Part shown: positions 61,456 to 64,000 of the stretch, one piece after another
Position numbering within the stretch: the first letter of the stretch is position 1
How the letters are laid out: every line of letters begins with the position of its first letter
The notes under the pieces: generated by a model
What the model saw: only the letters and a program-made list of their open reading frames with translations
Told to the model about the DNA's origin: nothing
Database searches by the model: none
NCBI GenBank assembly: GCA_002721615.1
Contig: PBKW01000012.1
Location: forward strand, 17,511-81,510
From: Chloroflexota bacterium
Lineage (GTDB): Bacteria > Chloroflexota > Dehalococcoidia > Lucifugimonadales > Lucifugimonadaceae
DNA length: 64,000 bases
Reading direction: 5' to 3'
Translations under genes and position numbers: made by a program

Positions 61456-62193
61456 ATGACAAATAAGCATGCTTTAATAACCGGAGCATCAAGAGGAATA
61501 GGGGCTGCAATAGCAAAATCATTATCAAATGATGGGCATTCAATTTCTATAAATTACAATAGTCATAAAGAAGATGCCGAAAAGGTTGTTAGAGAAATTA
61601 AAGATCTAGGAGGAAAAGCTGATTGTTTTCAAGCTAATATTTCTGAAAAAAAAGCCGTTGAAAAGTTAATTCTTAACTCCAAAAATAAATTTGGAAACAT
61701 AGATATTCTTGTAAATAATGCTGGCATAATTTCTGATAATTTACTGATGAGAATGAAAGATGAAGATTTTGATAAAGTAATTGACACTAATCTAAAGGGA
61801 ACATTCTATTGTACCCGTTTATGTGTTCCAGATATGGTAAAACAAAGGTGGGGTAGAATTATAAATATTACTTCAGTTGTAGGATTGAGGGGAAATATTG
61901 GTCAAACCAATTATTCAGCATCTAAAGGAGCAATACATTCTTTTACAATGTCATTAGCAAAAGAACTAGCTACTAGAGGCGTTACGGTGAACGCAATAGC
62001 CCCAGGATATATAACCACAGCAACTGTAGACGTGTTATCAGAAAAATTAAAAGAAACAATTATGACATGGATACCTATGAAGAGATTTGGAAAACCAGAA
62101 GAAATTGCTGGAATAGCTTCATTTATAGCTTCTGAAAAATCAACTTATATGACTGGTGAAATAATTAAAATAGATGGTGGAATGGCCATATAA
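61456..62193 (+). CDS. fabG: 3-oxoacyl-ACP reductase FabG
   Basis: 245 residues with the FabG marks: ALITGASRGIGAAIA, NNAGIISDNLLMRMKDEDF, catalytic YSASKGAI, and ITSVVGLRGNIGQTNY. The NNAG followed by DNLLMRM is typical of true FabG rather than other SDRs. It reduces 3-oxoacyl-ACP with NADPH. The ribosome binding site is TTAGGAGAAAAA. It lies 16 bases behind plsX and 6 before fabL. Confidence 0.94.
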   Translation: MTNKHALITGASRGIGAAIAKSLSNDGHSISINYNSHKEDAEKVVREIKDLGGKADCFQANISEKKAVEKLILNSKNKFGNIDILVNNAGIISDNLLMRMKDEDFDKVIDTNLKGTFYCTRLCVPDMVKQRWGRIINITSVVGLRGNIGQTNYSASKGAIHSFTMSLAKELATRGVTVNAIAPGYITTATVDVLSEKLKETIMTWIPMKRFGKPEEIAGIASFIASEKSTYMTGEIIKIDGGMAI

Positions 62194-62199
62194 AAAATC

Positions 62200-62958
62200 G
62201 TGAATAAATTAAATCAAAAATTCGCATTAGTTACTGGTGGTTCGAGAGGCATTGGAAAAGCTATTTGTTTAGATTTAACAAAACACGGGTTCAATGTAGC
62301 ATTCACATATTTTAGAAATTCTGAAATTGCCCAAAAAACTCTTACTGAATTAAAAAAAGAGAAAAAAGAATGTTTCTCAATTAAAACTCATCTAGGAAAA
62401 GAAAAAGATATAGAAATTCTTTTTGAAGAAATAAAAAGTAAATTCGGAAAACTTGATGTGTTAGTAAACAATGCTGCAACAGGAATAAACGTTAAATCAG
62501 AGGAACTTTCACCTAAACATTGGGACTGGGTAATGAATACAAATGCAAAAGGACCATGGATTTCATCAATTTTGGCAAGCAAACTTATGAAAAATGGAGG
62601 GTCAATAATAAATATATCTAGTCCAGGGTCTCAAAAAGTTTTATCTAATTATTTTTCTGTGGGTGTATCTAAATCTGCACTAGAATCTGTGACAAGGTAT
62701 CTATCAATAGAGTTAGCAGATAAAAACATCAGAGTAAATACAATTTCCCCTGGAATCATAAAGACTGATGCATTAAATGCATTCCCATCGGATTCTGAAA
62801 TAAATTTACTTGCTAATAGAACCCCTCCTTCAGGAAAATTTCTTGAAACTACAGATGTAGCTAAGTTAGTAACATTTTTATGCTCTGATGATTCATATAT
62901 GATAAGAGGTCAAAACATCATTATAGACGGCGGAGTAACACTTTTGCCTAGAATTTAA
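62200..62958 (+). CDS. fabL: Enoyl-ACP reductase FabL
   Basis: 252 residues, SDR fold. Beyond TGGSRGIGKAI it has NNAATGINVKSEELSPKHWD then WVMNTNAKGPW, YFSVGVSKSALESVTRYLS, TDALNAFP and MIRGQNIIIDGG, which match FabL (enoyl reductase III of Bacillus) much better than FabG or FabI. It catalyses the last step of the elongation cycle. The start is GTG at 62200; no ribosome binding site is obvious, so translation may be coupled to fabG. It converges on ygfZ with 11 bases between. Confidence 0.85.
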   Translation: MNKLNQKFALVTGGSRGIGKAICLDLTKHGFNVAFTYFRNSEIAQKTLTELKKEKKECFSIKTHLGKEKDIEILFEEIKSKFGKLDVLVNNAATGINVKSEELSPKHWDWVMNTNAKGPWISSILASKLMKNGGSIINISSPGSQKVLSNYFSVGVSKSALESVTRYLSIELADKNIRVNTISPGIIKTDALNAFPSDSEINLLANRTPPSGKFLETTDVAKLVTFLCSDDSYMIRGQNIIIDGGVTLLPRI

Positions 62959-62969
62959 CTAGATAAAAA

Positions 62970-63800
62970 TTACACGAACTTTTTCTTAGAAATAGCTATT
63001 GCATATCCCCCTGAAGATGAAGTAATTTTAGTTCCTCTCATATTTGAATCTATATCATCAACTTTAATCATATGCATAATATTCTGTACTTTTTTATAAG
63101 TATCTAGCCTAGCAATCACTTCTTGACCCACATAACATCCTTTAGAAAAATCTATTAATCTTTCTAAGCCTAAATCCAATGGATTATAAGAATCAATAAT
63201 TTCATTTCCTGATTTAGGGATAAGATTTTTTATTCTAAATAATTCAAAATCTTCTTTGGTCTTTTCTGAAATACCTATATTTAAAATCATTTTTTTTAAT
63301 TTATTTCTAGATGATTCACCATCTAAACAAATAAAATCTATTGAATCTAATCCATTAAATAATTCATGTTTTCCTATCAAGTATCTTTTAGAATTCATAT
63401 TAACTTCAATAAAATTACCTTTTTTAGTACTTTTTAGAGATGGAATGAATTTGTATAATTTATTTAAATCATTACCAATTATAGAGACTTTAAAAAAATT
63501 CTTCTGTTCTTGAATTCTAGAATCCTCTTCAATAGTAAATTTATTTATCCATGAAATGAGTTTTTTAACATTTTCTATATTTGACTCTAAAAGCAATTTA
63601 TTTTTATCTATTTTCCATACATTTAACACATCAATTATTTTTGCTTTTTCATCTGTGACTATAGTTGTTCGAATACATTTATCAGATAACCTTAAGACAC
63701 TATTTGTAGATAACCTATCTAATAGGTCTAAAGAATCTAAACCTTTTTGAAAAAGAAAACTTGCTTGACTAAAATTCACAAAAAATGTCTCTGAAAGCAT
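62970..63800 (-). CDS. ygfZ: Folate-binding Fe-S repair protein YgfZ
   Basis: 276 residues, GcvT-like fold. The diagnostic motif KGCYVGQEVIARLDTYKKVQ is present in the second half, with LDLGLERLIDFS before it. YgfZ uses folate to help maintain or repair certain Fe-S enzymes. It lies 3 bases behind the end of the ErpA/IscA-type gene on the same strand, a matching functional partner. Confidence 0.93.
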   Translation of the reverse strand: MLSETFFVNFSQASFLFQKGLDSLDLLDRLSTNSVLRLSDKCIRTTIVTDEKAKIIDVLNVWKIDKNKLLLESNIENVKKLISWINKFTIEEDSRIQEQKNFFKVSIIGNDLNKLYKFIPSLKSTKKGNFIEVNMNSKRYLIGKHELFNGLDSIDFICLDGESSRNKLKKMILNIGISEKTKEDFELFRIKNLIPKSGNEIIDSYNPLDLGLERLIDFSKGCYVGQEVIARLDTYKKVQNIMHMIKVDDIDSNMRGTKITSSSGGYAIAISKKKFV

Positions 63801-63803
63801 ACT

Positions 63804-64000
63804 CTAAACTGAAAAAGAGGTTCCGCAACCACAAGATTTTTTTGCATTAGGATTTGAAAACAAAAAACCTTTACCATTTAATCCATCAGAAAAATCTAAG
63901 ATTGTACCTGCCAAAAAAATAAAAGATTTCTTAGGGATCCTTATTTCGACTCCATGTTGTTTTATGATCTTCTCATTTTCAGCAGGAGTATCAACTATTT
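63804..64000 (-). CDS. ErpA/IscA-type Fe-S insertion protein, 3' part
   Basis: Only the last 65 codons lie in the window; the 5' part is beyond base 64000. The visible part ends LNGKGFLFSNPNAKKSCGCG and then TSFSV before TAG at 63806-63804. The CGCG pair and FSNPNA segment are characteristic of ErpA/IscA/SufA carriers, which deliver clusters to apoproteins. The earlier cysteine of the family lies in the missing part. It precedes ygfZ on the same strand. Confidence 0.92.
   Translation of the reverse strand, partial: IVDTPAENEKIIKQHGVEIRIPKKSFIFLAGTILDFSDGLNGKGFLFSNPNAKKSCGCGTSFSV

Noticed and set aside
1-64000. CRISPR arrays, rRNA genes, riboswitches, complete insertion sequences
   Set aside because: Reading through all gaps I found no regularly spaced repeats, no rRNA-like stretches, no conserved riboswitch cores and no transposase genes; gaps are too short for most of these.

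Overview
The window is a low-GC (roughly 30 percent by eye), very gene-dense bacterial chromosome segment. Almost every gap is under 100 bases and several convergent genes abut. The content points to a free-living aerobic marine Chloroflexota lineage, most likely SAR202-like: paired LLM flavin oxidoreductases, an enolase-superfamily dehydratase next to an HpcH/HpaI aldolase, a sulfatase, alternative complex III, HspR/ClpC, SufU, nickel superoxide dismutase, and FabL with a MaoC-type dehydratase pair. This placement is inferred from gene content, not from a phylogenetic marker.

Layout. (1) 1-13203 looks accessory: an Opp-type ATPase end, a large FtsX-type permease, two LLM oxidoreductases, a di-heme lipoprotein, an SDR, a sulfatase, an RDD protein, an orphan amino-acid transporter ATPase with only the last codons of its permease left beside it, an enolase-family dehydratase and an aldolase. 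It ends at 13203 in the 3' end of a tRNA gene with no 5' half, the usual scar of integration at a tRNA. (2) 13214-32414 is core: sufBCDSU, then divergently gatB-yvcK-secG, a dnaJ-hspR-clpC-ispDF-cysS operon, and divergently a prenyl synthase/HpnG-like/hpnC/hpnE cluster and an aquaporin. (3) 32419-33360 holds the NiSOD gene and its probable maturation protease.

(4) 33362-45337, all on the minus strand, is a 15-gene run with gaps of at most 32 bases: a 53-residue Tat-signal mini-protein, E1 alpha/beta, a Gfo/Idh protein, pxpA-pxpB-pxpC, a sodium-pump decarboxylase membrane module (delta, a 54-residue epsilon, biotin carrier, beta) with no recognisable alpha subunit, a DapA-family protein, a TauE-like permease, a ThDP enzyme and a cupin. 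I consider this the most interesting locus: the AHS1/AHS2 pair (PxpB/PxpC) is related to the carboxyltransferase of urea carboxylase and could take the place of the missing alpha subunit. (5) 45643-58207 encodes alternative complex III (pentaheme ActA, split ActB1/ActB2, two NrfD-type subunits, ActD, ActE), followed directly by cytochrome c maturation genes (ccmH, ccmF, two CcmI-like proteins, ccmG).

(6) 58210-62958 is a fatty-acid region: an SDR plus a degenerate SDR-like pseudoenzyme on the minus strand, and hadA-hadB-plsX-fabG-fabL on the plus strand. hadA has no ATG, GTG or TTG start in its N-terminal half and appears to start at ATC or ATA behind a strong ribosome binding site. (7) The window ends with ygfZ and the 3' part of an ErpA/IscA-type gene.

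Six genes or fragments are missing from simple 60-residue ORF lists and were found by reading the bases: the permease remnant (10966-11046), the tRNA fragment (13171-13203), mmdE (38784-38948), the Tat mini-protein (45176-45337), the full hadA (59634-60041) and the ErpA end (63804-64000).
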